Under the pieces are notes generated by a model. The model was given only the letters and a program-made list of their open reading frames with translations, did not search any database and had not been told where the DNA came from. Positions 33,518-42,187 of a stretch of 64,000 nt of DNA are shown here, one piece after another (within the stretch, counting starts at the first letter, position 1; every line of letters starts with the position of its first letter). The DNA comes from Bacillota bacterium (GTDB taxonomy: Bacteria; Bacillota; Clostridia; Oscillospirales; Oscillospiraceae), in contig JAEXCS010000014.1 in NCBI GenBank assembly GCA_023402075.1, positions 1 to 64,000 of the forward strand, read 5' to 3'. The position numbers and the translations under genes are program-made.

Positions 33518-34978
33518 ATGAACAAAACGCTACTCTATCTCATCTATTTTGCGGCATATTCCGCGATTTTGCTGGTAATCGGAAAAAGCAGCCTGCGGGA
33601 CAGCGACAGCGTTGGAAAGTTTTTTATGTGCGACCGGCAATTGCCCTTGTGGCGATGCGTCTGCACCTTTGTGGGGACCTGGGCTTCGGCGGCCAGTATT
33701 CTCAGTCTGACCGGATCGGTGTATGAAAGCGGGCTGTCCGCGCTGATGTTTTCCGTTGTGCCATGGTTTCTGGGGGCGCTGCTGATGATATACATCAGCG
33801 GAAAGCTGTATGCCACTGGCGTCACCACGGTGCCGGAGCTGTTTCGCGTCCGATACGGGTCCAAGGGGCTTCAGGCTGCGTTTGGCGCACTGCTGGCTGC
33901 GGTGTACGTGCTGTATCTGGTCATTCAGATCAAGGGCTTCGGCATTGTGGCGTCCACGCTGTTCGGCATCCCTTACAGCCTGTCCATTCTGCTGGTGTAC
34001 CTGTTCATTTTATACACCTCCTTCGGCGGCTACCAGTCGGTGACCCGCAGCGACGCATTCAACCTCATTCTCATGATTATGGGCTTGGGCGTTCTGCTGG
34101 TAATCGTCGTGGCCCGAGTGGGAGACTTAGGCGGAATTTACTCTGGCGCCGCAGGCGTGACGGGATACGCCCATGGGGGAATGGACTATGCCACCGAGGC
34201 CGGGGACCTTCTCAGACCCTTCGGGCAGGGGGACTTTGCGCCCCTTATGAGCAGCAGCATGTTTTTCGGCTGGGGACTGGGTCTGGCGGTAAATCCCCAG
34301 TATGCTGTGCGGATTCTGGCCTCCCGGGACGCCCGTTCAGCCCGGCGGATGATCTGGATTTCTCTGGCGCTGCTGGCGGGAATTTACTTCACGCTCAGCA
34401 GCATCGGCCTTGGTATGCGGGTGCTGATTCCCACGGTGGATGCAACCTTATCCACCGATGAGATTTTCACCTATATTCTCAACAACGACCTGTATAGCGA
34501 GTGGAGCGGGTTTTTGCTGTTTGCCATTATCGGCGCGTGTGTATCCACCGCAAACTCCCAGCTTTTACTGATCGCGTCCAGCTGCTCCTGCGATATCGTG
34601 GGGGCGCTGTGGCCAAGACCGCTGAAGGAAAGCACGCTGGTGGGCCTGAGCAGGGGGGCGGTGATGGCGGGGGGAACGCTGTCGCTGCTGCTGGCTCTGT
34701 CCCCCCCGGCCTCTCTTTTGACATATGGGGGGGACGTGTGGGGGGTGTTTAGCGTGACGCTGCTGGCCCCTGTGTTTGGAACGCTTCTGTGGGAGAAAAC
34801 CACCCGGACAGGCGTTTGCGCTGCGCTGGGGGCCGGGCTTCTGGCGCTGGCGGTATTCTATCCGCTTTACTATGGGAGTCTTCTTCCCGTGCACCCCGCT
34901 CTGCCGGGAACGCTGATCTCCGTCGGGGCACTGTGGCTGGGGTCTGTGCTGAGCCGGAAAAAGGAGGCGGAGGGATGA
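33518..34978 (+). CDS. Sodium:solute symporter (SSS family)
   Basis: The 486-residue membrane protein shows about 13 helices of the SSS fold. Typical elements are the N-terminal FAAYSAILLVIG helix, GTWASAASILSLTGSVYESG (Na+ site region, about 50-70), the GGYQSVTRSDAFNLILMIMG loop (about 170) and CVSTANSQLLLIASS (about 340). Family members import proline, pantothenate, sugars or carboxylates with sodium. The stop overlaps the start of the histidine kinase gene (GGATGA), so carrier, sensor and regulator form one transcript. This suggests the carrier takes up, or co-senses, the signal for the pathway, probably 5-oxoproline or a related amino acid, by context only. Confidence 0.88.
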   Translation: MNKTLLYLIYFAAYSAILLVIGKSSLRDSDSVGKFFMCDRQLPLWRCVCTFVGTWASAASILSLTGSVYESGLSALMFSVVPWFLGALLMIYISGKLYATGVTTVPELFRVRYGSKGLQAAFGALLAAVYVLYLVIQIKGFGIVASTLFGIPYSLSILLVYLFILYTSFGGYQSVTRSDAFNLILMIMGLGVLLVIVVARVGDLGGIYSGAAGVTGYAHGGMDYATEAGDLLRPFGQGDFAPLMSSSMFFGWGLGLAVNPQYAVRILASRDARSARRMIWISLALLAGIYFTLSSIGLGMRVLIPTVDATLSTDEIFTYILNNDLYSEWSGFLLFAIIGACVSTANSQLLLIASSCSCDIVGALWPRPLKESTLVGLSRGAVMAGGTLSLLLALSPPASLLTYGGDVWGVFSVTLLAPVFGTLLWEKTTRTGVCAALGAGLLALAVFYPLYYGSLLPVHPALPGTLISVGALWLGSVLSRKKEAEG

Positions 34979-36654
34979 AGCGGAGACGGTCGCTGACCAT
35001 TGAGAATAAAATTCTTATGGCGGTGGTGGGCATTTGTGTCCTCTCCGTGCTGTGCTTTGGCTTTTTGATGCTCCGGGAGGGGTATACGAGTAAGCTGACG
35101 CAGGAGCGGGAAAAGGGAGAGGAGCTGCTAGCCTATATCAGCTGGGATATCCGCCAGTTTGGAGACAATGTGGGGCAGGACGCGATTCTCGCGGGCTGCG
35201 CCGCCCTTGAAAACGACGGGCTTGTCATTCTGGACGGCAGGGGCGTCCGCCTTCTGGGAACGGAGCAGGGCACCGCACTGGTGACGGAGGGAAGCGTTTT
35301 GGCGGAGCAGCGGGACAATGGGTTTGGCTGGCGACTTTACTATACGCTGGATGAGGCGGCGTTTCAAAGCGGCCTTGTGGAGGAGCAGAAATACGCCATT
35401 CTTGCCACCATTGCTTTGTTAATCATTACAATTCAGGTGGGCGTCTTTGTGTCCTACGGGATATCAGAGCCGGTGCGGCGGCTGGCAGCCGCCTGCGCCG
35501 CCATTGGAGAGCAGCCCCAGAAGGCATCGCCGGAGATGATTCCAACGGATGTGGGCAGTGCGGAGACACGGCAGCTGGCCGATGCGTTCCGCAGAATGCT
35601 GGAAGAATTGCGGCGATACAACGCGGCGCTGGCGGAGCAAAAGGCGCTGAACGAAAATATTGTGCAAAACCTGCCGCTGGGTGTGGTGGCTTATGGCGCG
35701 GACGGGCGGGTGCTATTTGTCAATGACCGGGCCAGCGCCATGCTGGCGGATGAGACGTTTTTGACGGCAGGGCAGACGCTGCGGCTGGTGTTGGAGCGCC
35801 GCCTTACGCAGGCCAGCGTTCCGCTTGAGGCCATCCGGCTGGAAGACGGCCGGGGGGATGTGCGGGTCTATCAGATAGGAGTCTGGCGGCTTGGGCGGGG
35901 AAGCCCTGAAGAACAGCCCGGGACGCTTTGCACCATTGATGATGTGACCTATGACAAGATTATGGAAGAAAAGGTGGGCGAGAGTGAGAAGCTGGCCTAT
36001 ATCGGGAAGCTGGCCGCCATGCTGGCCCATGAAATTCGCAATCCGCTGGCGGGTATCCGCGCCTCGATTCAGGTGGTGGGCCGGGGGCTGGATCGGGATC
36101 GGGATCGGACGCTGTGTGCCAGCGTCATCAAAGAGGTGGACCGTATCAACGAACTGATTGGCGACCTTTTGCATCTGTCCCGCAAGCGGGAGAGCCACAA
36201 GGCCGTGGTAGAGCTGAAGCCGCTGCTGGGCGAGGTGGCCATGCTGTACTCCAAGCTGGCCGGGAATCATGGTGTTACCATGGAAACCACGGCCGAGCCG
36301 GGCCTTGCGATATATGCCGACGAGGCGGAGCTGAAGCAGGTTTTGATAAATCTTGTGAGCAACGGACTGAAAGCCGTGGGACAGGGGGGACGCATTGCCC
36401 TGCGGGTCGAGGGCGGCCCGGCGGAGGTCCTTTTGTCGGTGACGGACGACGGCGCGGGGATGGATGGCGAAAAACTGCGTTCCGTGGAAAAGGGCATTGC
36501 TTCGGGAGCATCCGGACGATACGGCCTTGCCATTGTCAGCCGCCTGCTGGAGCAAAATGGCGGCGAAATGAAAATTCTCAGCAGTCCCGGCGGTGGGACG
36601 CGCATTGAAATGCGGTTTCGTGGGACGGATACAGGGGAAAAGGAGACGCTATGA
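34975..36654 (+). CDS. Membrane sensor histidine kinase
   Basis: The 559-residue protein has a first membrane helix (about 16-38), an extracytoplasmic sensor domain of about 105 residues, and a second helix (about 140-162). A HAMP-like segment, a PAS domain (about 225-330, NLPLGVVAYGADGRVLFVNDRAS), a HisKA domain with phospho-acceptor H352 in AHEIRNPLAG, and an HATPase_c domain (NLVSNGLKAV, DDGAGM, GASGRYGLAI) follow. It resembles NtrB/AtoS-type kinases. ATG 34975 overlaps the stop of the symporter gene and the 3' end overlaps the regulator gene by four bases. It should phosphorylate the sigma-54 activator encoded next. The ligand is unknown. Confidence 0.92.
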   Translation: MKRRRSLTIENKILMAVVGICVLSVLCFGFLMLREGYTSKLTQEREKGEELLAYISWDIRQFGDNVGQDAILAGCAALENDGLVILDGRGVRLLGTEQGTALVTEGSVLAEQRDNGFGWRLYYTLDEAAFQSGLVEEQKYAILATIALLIITIQVGVFVSYGISEPVRRLAAACAAIGEQPQKASPEMIPTDVGSAETRQLADAFRRMLEELRRYNAALAEQKALNENIVQNLPLGVVAYGADGRVLFVNDRASAMLADETFLTAGQTLRLVLERRLTQASVPLEAIRLEDGRGDVRVYQIGVWRLGRGSPEEQPGTLCTIDDVTYDKIMEEKVGESEKLAYIGKLAAMLAHEIRNPLAGIRASIQVVGRGLDRDRDRTLCASVIKEVDRINELIGDLLHLSRKRESHKAVVELKPLLGEVAMLYSKLAGNHGVTMETTAEPGLAIYADEAELKQVLINLVSNGLKAVGQGGRIALRVEGGPAEVLLSVTDDGAGMDGEKLRSVEKGIASGASGRYGLAIVSRLLEQNGGEMKILSSPGGGTRIEMRFRGTDTGEKETL

Positions 36655-38000
36655 AAGAACGGGTACTGGTCATCGACGATGAAAGTCTCATCCGCATTTC
36701 TTTGGAGGCGGGTCTGTCGGACATGGGCTATGAAGTTACCACGGCGGGAAATATTGCTCTGGGTCTTGCCGCGGCGGAGCGAATGCGGCCAAACGTAATA
36801 TTGCTGGATAACCGCCTGGAAGGGGATGTGGGGACGGATTATATTGAGGCGCTCCGCCATCTTGACGAGGAAGTGCGCATCATTATGATTACCGCTTACG
36901 GGACGGTTGCGCAGGCGGTGGAAGCCATCCGCCGGGGAGCTTATGACTTCGTGCAAAAGCCCTTTGATCTGGATGAATTGAATCTCGTCATCCGCCGGAG
37001 TCTGGACGAGCTGAAAAAAGACCGCAGCCTGAAGGCTGTGAAGGGCAAGCAGCGGGAGCTGATTGGAAACAGCTCTGCCACGGAGGAAATCCGTTCCCAG
37101 ATACGCCTGCTGGCAAAAAACGATAACGTGGACCTGCTGATTCGGGGCGAAACCGGCACCGGCAAGGAGGTGGTGGTGAATATGATTCACTATGCCTCCG
37201 CCCGACAGGCGGGCCCTATGGTGAAGATCAATTGCAGCGCCATTCCGGAAAACCTTTTGGAAGCAGAGCTGTTCGGCTATGAAAAGGGAGCGTTCACGGG
37301 GGCGGTGAAGACCAAAAAGGGTCTGTTTGAGCTGGCGCACGGTGGCACGGTGTTTCTTGACGAAATTGGAGAGATGCCCCTTGCCATGCAGGCAAAGCTT
37401 CTGACATTTCTGGAGGACCGCTGCTTTAAACGGGTGGGAGGTCTGACGGATATTGCCGTGGACGTGCGGGTGGTGGCCGCCACCAATCGTCGGCTGGAGG
37501 AGGAGATTTCCAGAGGGGCTTTTCGGGAGGATTTGTTTTACCGCCTGAATGTCATGCAGATATTGATTCCGCCCCTGCGGGAACGGGTGGAGGACATTCC
37601 GGTCATCGCGGAGTACTACCTGCGCCACTTCAACCAGAAATTTTCCAAGGAGATTGAAGCCATTGACCCGGCCTATCTGGGGGAGATGCGCCGCTATTAT
37701 TGGAAGGGCAATGTGCGGGAATTGAGAAACGTTTTGGAGCGGGAGGTGCTGTTTTGCGAGAGGAAGACGCTTCGGGGCGCGCCCTTGGCCGCTTTTGGCG
37801 GAGGAGTCACCTCCGCTGGGATAAAGGACCTTTCTCTGGGGCCGATTGACTTGGAGACCGAAACTGCTGCATTTCAGCGGGCTTACATCCGCCGGGCGCT
37901 GGCTTTGAGCGGGGAGAACAGCACTGCGGCAGCAGCGCTGCTGGGCATCAGCCGGTTTACGCTGAAGCGGCGGATGGAGGATGAAAACGTGCGGAATTGA
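36651..38000 (+). CDS. Sigma-54-dependent response regulator (NtrC/AtoC type)
   Basis: The 449-residue protein has a receiver domain (1-120; phospho-site D53 in VILLDNRLEG, T near 81, K near 103 in VQKPFD). A sigma-54 activation ATPase follows (about 140-375; Walker A GETGTGKE, GAFTGA loop contacting sigma-54, GTVFLDEIGEM). A Fis-type helix-turn-helix closes it (about 410-446; NSTAAAALLGISRFTLKRR). It is directly followed by a terminator and then by the pxp operon, whose promoter is of the -24/-12 type. The simplest reading is that this protein activates the pxp operon. The sigma-54 gene itself (rpoN) is not in the window. Confidence 0.95.
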   Translation: MKERVLVIDDESLIRISLEAGLSDMGYEVTTAGNIALGLAAAERMRPNVILLDNRLEGDVGTDYIEALRHLDEEVRIIMITAYGTVAQAVEAIRRGAYDFVQKPFDLDELNLVIRRSLDELKKDRSLKAVKGKQRELIGNSSATEEIRSQIRLLAKNDNVDLLIRGETGTGKEVVVNMIHYASARQAGPMVKINCSAIPENLLEAELFGYEKGAFTGAVKTKKGLFELAHGGTVFLDEIGEMPLAMQAKLLTFLEDRCFKRVGGLTDIAVDVRVVAATNRRLEEEISRGAFREDLFYRLNVMQILIPPLRERVEDIPVIAEYYLRHFNQKFSKEIEAIDPAYLGEMRRYYWKGNVRELRNVLEREVLFCERKTLRGAPLAAFGGGVTSAGIKDLSLGPIDLETETAAFQRAYIRRALALSGENSTAAAALLGISRFTLKRRMEDENVRN

Positions 38001-38022
38001 ACACTTTGGCCGTGCAGAATCG

Positions 38023-38072
38023 CACGTCCGGTCAGGAAAACCATCCGTTTTCCTGACCGGGCGTGTTTTTTT
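38023..38072 (+). terminator. Terminator of the symporter/two-component operon
   Basis: An 18-bp stem with one mismatch (38023-38040 with 38048-38065) and a 7-base loop is followed by seven T. Confidence 0.9.
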
Positions 38073-38196
38073 GTAAAAAAATCAGAGACTATGGATGTGA
38101 AAATTACAAAAAACAGTGCGGAAAATTGTTAAATACAAACAATGATTTTGCGGGAAAATTGGAAATGATGTGCGTTTGTCATAAAGCTTTTGAAAC

Positions 38197-38213
38197 TTGG
38201 TATGAAACTTGCT
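38197..38213 (+). promoter_or_regulatory. Sigma-54 (-24/-12) promoter of the pxp operon
   Basis: The 17-base box TTGGTATGAAACTTGCT has GG (38199-38200) and GC (38211-38212) separated by exactly ten bases and follows the YTGGCACG-N4-TTGCW consensus closely. It lies 64 bases before the pxpA start. No good sigma-A promoter was seen in the same gap. Confidence 0.8.
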
Positions 38214-38276
38214 GCTAATTATGACAGGTACATTCGGAATCGTGCCCGTGGGGCAAAAAGGAAGGAGCTTACAAGT

Positions 38277-39044
38277 ATGAATCTGGTAGATCTGAACAGC
38301 GATTTGGGAGAAAGCTTTGGTGCATACACCATCGGTTTGGACAGCGAGGTAATCCGGCACGTATCGTCGGTCAACGTGGCCTGCGGCTATCATGCGGGGG
38401 ACCCGCTGGTCATGGAGCAGACCGTGGCCATGGCAAAAGAGGCGGGTGTGGCCATCGGTGCGCATCCGGGCTTTCCCGATTTGATGGGGTTTGGGCGGCG
38501 GAATATGGTGTGCTCGCCCAAGGAGGCCAAAGCCTATGTTCAATATCAAATGGGCGCCCTGCTGGCGTTTACCGCCGCGGCGGGCGTGAAGCTTCAGCAT
38601 GTGAAGCCCCACGGTGCGCTTTACAACATGGCGGGCAAGGACATGGAGCTGGCATCCGCCATCGCGCAGGGCATCGCGGAGGTAGACAGGGACGTGATTT
38701 TGCTGGGCCTTGCCGGAAGCAAAATGATTGAAGCGGGCCGAGCCGCGGGACTGCGGGTGGCCAGCGAGGTGTTTGCGGACCGCGCCTATCAGGCGGACGG
38801 TTCTCTTGTCCCCCGCAAGCAGCCCGGTGCGGTAATCCACGACAAGGACGAGGCGATTCGCCGCACGGTGCGTATGGTGACGGAGGGAAAGGTTACTGCC
38901 ATTACAGGCGAGGAGGTTTCTATCTCCGCAGATTCCATCTGTGTACACGGCGACAACCCCTCGGCTGTTGAGTTTGTGAAAAACATTCGTGCCGCCATGG
39001 AGAAACAGGGCGTAACAATCGCGCCGATTGCCGCGATTGTTTAA
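38277..39044 (+). CDS. pxpA: 5-oxoprolinase subunit PxpA (LamB/YcsF family)
   Basis: The 255-residue protein opens with VDLNSDLGESFGAYTIG and has VNVACGYHAGDP (metal-binding His and neighbouring residues), GAHPGFPDLMGFGRR and VKPHGALYN. These are the conserved blocks of LamB/YcsF proteins. With PxpB and PxpC it forms the prokaryotic ATP-dependent 5-oxoprolinase that opens 5-oxoproline to glutamate. ATG 38277 follows GGAAGGAGC; the open frame runs further upstream across the sigma-54 promoter and is not used. It is the first gene of a four-gene operon with an Nramp-like carrier, pxpB and pxpC. Confidence 0.96.
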   Translation: MNLVDLNSDLGESFGAYTIGLDSEVIRHVSSVNVACGYHAGDPLVMEQTVAMAKEAGVAIGAHPGFPDLMGFGRRNMVCSPKEAKAYVQYQMGALLAFTAAAGVKLQHVKPHGALYNMAGKDMELASAIAQGIAEVDRDVILLGLAGSKMIEAGRAAGLRVASEVFADRAYQADGSLVPRKQPGAVIHDKDEAIRRTVRMVTEGKVTAITGEEVSISADSICVHGDNPSAVEFVKNIRAAMEKQGVTIAPIAAIV

Positions 39045-39082
39045 GCGCGCGCTACAAATATAATAAAAGTGAGGAAATTCCG

Positions 39083-40315
39083 ATGAGTGCGAACGAGACG
39101 AGTAAAAATAGATCTGTTTTGCTGGGCGCCGCGTTTTTAATGGCTACCTCCGCCATCGGCCCCGGCTTTTTGACCCAGACCTCAAAGTTTACCGCACAAT
39201 ATGGCCCCGCGCTGGTTCTTATAATCCTGCTGGCAATCCTGATGGATATTACCGCACAGATGAACATCTGGTCCATCGTCAGTGTGTCCGGGATGCGGGC
39301 ACAGGACGTGGCGAACAAGGTGCTGCCCGGGCTGGGCGTCGTACTTGCCGTTTTGGTGGCAATCGGCGGGCTTGCATTCAATGTGGGCAACGTGGGCGGC
39401 GTAGCGTTGGGCTTCAACGCCATGTTCGGCCTGAATGAAAAGGCGGGCGCTGTCATCGCAGGCTGCCTTGGCATCATCATCTTCATCAATAAAAATGCCA
39501 AGACCATCATGGATAAGGTTGCCACCTTTCTGGCTGCCATCATTCTGGTCACTGTGCTGGTGGTGGCGGTGATCTCTCAGCCGCCTCTGGGCGTGGTGGC
39601 ATCCAGCCTGAGCAAATTCAATGAAATTCCCTCCATGTTTGTGGCACTGACCACCTTGCTGGGCGGCTCCTGCGGCGGCTACATTGCTTTTTCCGGCGCT
39701 CACCGGCTGCTGGACGCGGGCATTTCCGGTCCCGAAAATGTGAGCCATGTGCGCAAGAGTGTGCTCCAGGGCTGTGGAACCTCGGGAGCCGTGCGTATTT
39801 TGCTGTTTCTGGCTGTGCTGGGTACCTGCATGATCGGCGCCCAGTGGAACGCCGCCAATGCCGACACCATTATCAACGCCGGCAATCCCGCCGCCGAGGC
39901 ATTCCGCCTGTCCGCCGGGAATCTGGGCTATCGGCTGTTCGGCCTGTGCCTATTCTCCGCCGGTGTCTCCTCCGTGGTGGGCGCGGCATTTACCTCCGTC
40001 TCCTTCCTCAAGACGCTGCACCCTTTCATCAATAAGTATGAGCGCCAGTTCGTGGTGGGGTTCATCGCCTTCTCCACGCTGATGATGGTGCTGGTTGGCA
40101 ACGCCGCCCAGCTTCTGATTGTTGCGGGTGCTTTTAATGGCCTGATTCTTCCGGTCAGCTTGGGTGTGATACTGCTGGCGTGCCGCAATAAAAAAATTGT
40201 GGGGGAAGAATACAAGCATCCTACATGGATGATCGTGCTGGGCGTAATCGTGGTCTGCATCTCCCTTTACGCCGGAATAAAAGCAGTTCCCGGCATTTTG
40301 AAGCTCTTTGCCTGA
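39083..40315 (+). CDS. Nramp-family transporter of the pxp operon (YcsG-like)
   Basis: The 410-residue carrier has about 11 helices. The first-helix motif ATSAIGPGFLTQTSKF (about 20-36) is where Nramp metal carriers have DPGN; here the metal-binding Asp and Asn are absent. Together with its place between pxpA and pxpB, as in the B. subtilis ycsF-ycsG cluster, this suggests that it moves an organic substrate such as 5-oxoproline rather than a divalent metal. GTGAGGA precedes the ATG. The fold belongs to the LeuT superfamily, so amino-acid transport is structurally reasonable. Confidence 0.85.
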   Translation: MSANETSKNRSVLLGAAFLMATSAIGPGFLTQTSKFTAQYGPALVLIILLAILMDITAQMNIWSIVSVSGMRAQDVANKVLPGLGVVLAVLVAIGGLAFNVGNVGGVALGFNAMFGLNEKAGAVIAGCLGIIIFINKNAKTIMDKVATFLAAIILVTVLVVAVISQPPLGVVASSLSKFNEIPSMFVALTTLLGGSCGGYIAFSGAHRLLDAGISGPENVSHVRKSVLQGCGTSGAVRILLFLAVLGTCMIGAQWNAANADTIINAGNPAAEAFRLSAGNLGYRLFGLCLFSAGVSSVVGAAFTSVSFLKTLHPFINKYERQFVVGFIAFSTLMMVLVGNAAQLLIVAGAFNGLILPVSLGVILLACRNKKIVGEEYKHPTWMIVLGVIVVCISLYAGIKAVPGILKLFA

Positions 40316-40375
40316 TAAAAGGCGTATCATGAACGCCGGGTGCGGCACTGCCGCGTCCGGTGGAAAGGAACAAAT

Positions 40376-41113
40376 ATGGATGAAGTGAGATTTCTGAATG
40401 CCGGGGATACTGCTGTGACCGTGGAATTCGGCAATGAGATCAGCGAAGCGATTAACGGCCGCATCCGGGCCTTTAACATCGCACTGCTGGAAAGCGGTAT
40501 TCCCGGCATCGTAGAGACGGTTCCCACCTATCGCTCCCTGATGGTGCATTATGATCCGGGCGTCATTCGCTATGCCGCGCTGGAACAGAAACTGAAGGGG
40601 CTGCTGGGAGGCCTTGACAAGGTGCGGATTCCCCCCAGCGAGGTGCTGGAAATTCCTGTGCTGTACGGCGGGGAGGAGGGGCCGGACCTTCCGTTTGTGG
40701 CGGGGCAGGGGGGCAGGTCTGTGGACGAGGTGATTGCCATTCACAGCGCACCGGAGTATCTCATCTACATGCTGGGTTTTACGCCGGGCTTTACGTATCT
40801 GGGCGGCATGGACGAGTCCATTGCCACGCCCCGGCTGAAAACGCCCCGCGTCAAAATTCCTGCGGGTAGCGTGGGCATCGCCGGGGCGCAGACCGGGGTG
40901 TATCCCATCGACTCTCCGGGCGGCTGGCAGCTAATCGGGCGCACGCCGGTGCGGATGTACGCGCCGGAGCGGGAAAAACCCATTTTACCGGAGGCGGGCC
41001 AGTATATAAAGTTTTACCCCATTGACCGGGCGGAATATGATAAAATTGCGAAGCAGGAGGCCGCCGGGACTTATGTCTGCAAGCGGCACTCCAGAGAGGA
41101 GGGGGCGGAATGA
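40376..41113 (+). CDS. pxpB: 5-oxoprolinase subunit PxpB (KipI family)
   Basis: The 245-residue protein shows an N-terminal KipI domain (FLNAGDTAVTVEFGNEISEAINGRI) and a C-terminal cyclophilin-like domain with YMLGFTPGFTYLGGMDESIATPRL, PRVKIPAGSVGIAGAQTGVYP and SPGGWQLIGRTP. All of these are family hallmarks. ATG 40376 is chosen because GGAAAGGAAC lies upstream. The 3' end overlaps pxpC by four bases, as usual for obligate partner subunits. Length is normal. Confidence 0.95.
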   Translation: MDEVRFLNAGDTAVTVEFGNEISEAINGRIRAFNIALLESGIPGIVETVPTYRSLMVHYDPGVIRYAALEQKLKGLLGGLDKVRIPPSEVLEIPVLYGGEEGPDLPFVAGQGGRSVDEVIAIHSAPEYLIYMLGFTPGFTYLGGMDESIATPRLKTPRVKIPAGSVGIAGAQTGVYPIDSPGGWQLIGRTPVRMYAPEREKPILPEAGQYIKFYPIDRAEYDKIAKQEAAGTYVCKRHSREEGAE

Positions 41114-42054
41114 GCATCACGGTTCTGCATCCCGGTATGCTGACAACGGTTCAGGATCAGGGACGGACGGGGTATCAGCAGTTCGGCGTGTCGGTTTCCG
41201 GCGCGGTGGACCCCCGTTCCGCCGCTGTGGCCAATATTTTGGCGGGCAATGACGAGGGAGAAGCTGTTCTGGAGTGCACCATTATGGGGCCGCAGCTCCG
41301 CTTCGACCAGCCTGTGGTCATCGCCGTCACCGGCGCGGATCTGGGCCCCACGCTGGACGGTGTTCCCATAGACAATTACCGCGCTGTCCGGGTTGGGGCG
41401 GGGCAGGTGCTGCGCTTTACCGGACCCAAATCCGGTTGTCGGGCGTTTATCGCCGTGGCGGGCGGACTGGATATTCCGCAGGTTATGGGAAGCCGCTCTA
41501 CCTATATGAAGGCACAAATCGGCGGATTCCATGGACGAAAGTTGGAAAAGGAGGATGTGCTTGGCCTTCGCGCGCCGGGAACGGAGCCAAGAGCGCTGGC
41601 GACCCGCGCCATTGCGCCGGAGTTCCGCGCCCGGGCGGAATACACCCTCCGGGTGGTTCCGGGGCCGCAGGACGATGCGTTTACCTCTGCGGGGATGGAG
41701 ACGTTTCTCACGGGCGTTTATACCGTCACCGCCGAGTTTGACCGAATGGGCTGCCGGCTGGAAGGCCCGGAGATTGCCCATGAAACCTCGGGCGACATCA
41801 TCTCCGACGGCATCGCGTTCGGAGCCATTCAGGTTCCCTCTTCGGGACAGCCCATCGTCATGCTTTCCGACCGGCAGACCACCGGCGGCTACACCAAGAT
41901 TGCCAATGTAATTTCCGCGGATTTCCGCATTCTGGGTCAGTTGAAGAGCGGGGACAGGGTCCGCTTTGAAAAGATATCTCTGTCCGCCGCGCAGGAGGCT
42001 TTGCTTGCCCAGCGGGCATCGCTGCGGCTGCTGCGGCATGTGCTGGACAACTGA
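41110..42054 (+). CDS. pxpC: 5-oxoprolinase subunit PxpC (KipA family)
   Basis: The 314-residue protein matches the biotin-dependent-carboxyltransferase-like KipA/PxpC family. It has VLHPGMLTTVQDQGRTGYQQFGVSVSGAVDPRSAAVANIL at the start, then GQVLRFTGPKSGCRAFIAVAGGL, GSRSTY, GDIISDGIAFGAIQVPSSGQPIVMLSDRQTTGGY and AKIGQ-like KIANV blocks. The start ATG overlaps the stop of pxpB. It ends the operon at a strong terminator. Together PxpABC should convert 5-oxoproline to glutamate using ATP. Confidence 0.95.
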   Translation: MSITVLHPGMLTTVQDQGRTGYQQFGVSVSGAVDPRSAAVANILAGNDEGEAVLECTIMGPQLRFDQPVVIAVTGADLGPTLDGVPIDNYRAVRVGAGQVLRFTGPKSGCRAFIAVAGGLDIPQVMGSRSTYMKAQIGGFHGRKLEKEDVLGLRAPGTEPRALATRAIAPEFRARAEYTLRVVPGPQDDAFTSAGMETFLTGVYTVTAEFDRMGCRLEGPEIAHETSGDIISDGIAFGAIQVPSSGQPIVMLSDRQTTGGYTKIANVISADFRILGQLKSGDRVRFEKISLSAAQEALLAQRASLRLLRHVLDN

Positions 42055-42083
42055 AAAAATAGGCGCCGCCATAAAAATGATAT

Positions 42084-42117
42084 AAAGCCGCCGCCCGCTT
42101 TTGCGGGCGGCGGCTTT
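42084..42117 (+). terminator. Terminator shared by pxpC and the convergent LysR gene
   Basis: A perfect 15-bp stem (42084-42098 with 42103-42117) with loop TTTT. Confidence 0.9.
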
Positions 42118-42187
42118 ATGCTTTGGCCTTTGCCGCAGGCGTATAAAACCGTCCGGTGTTTATGTGCAGTGGAACGATTTACGTGTC

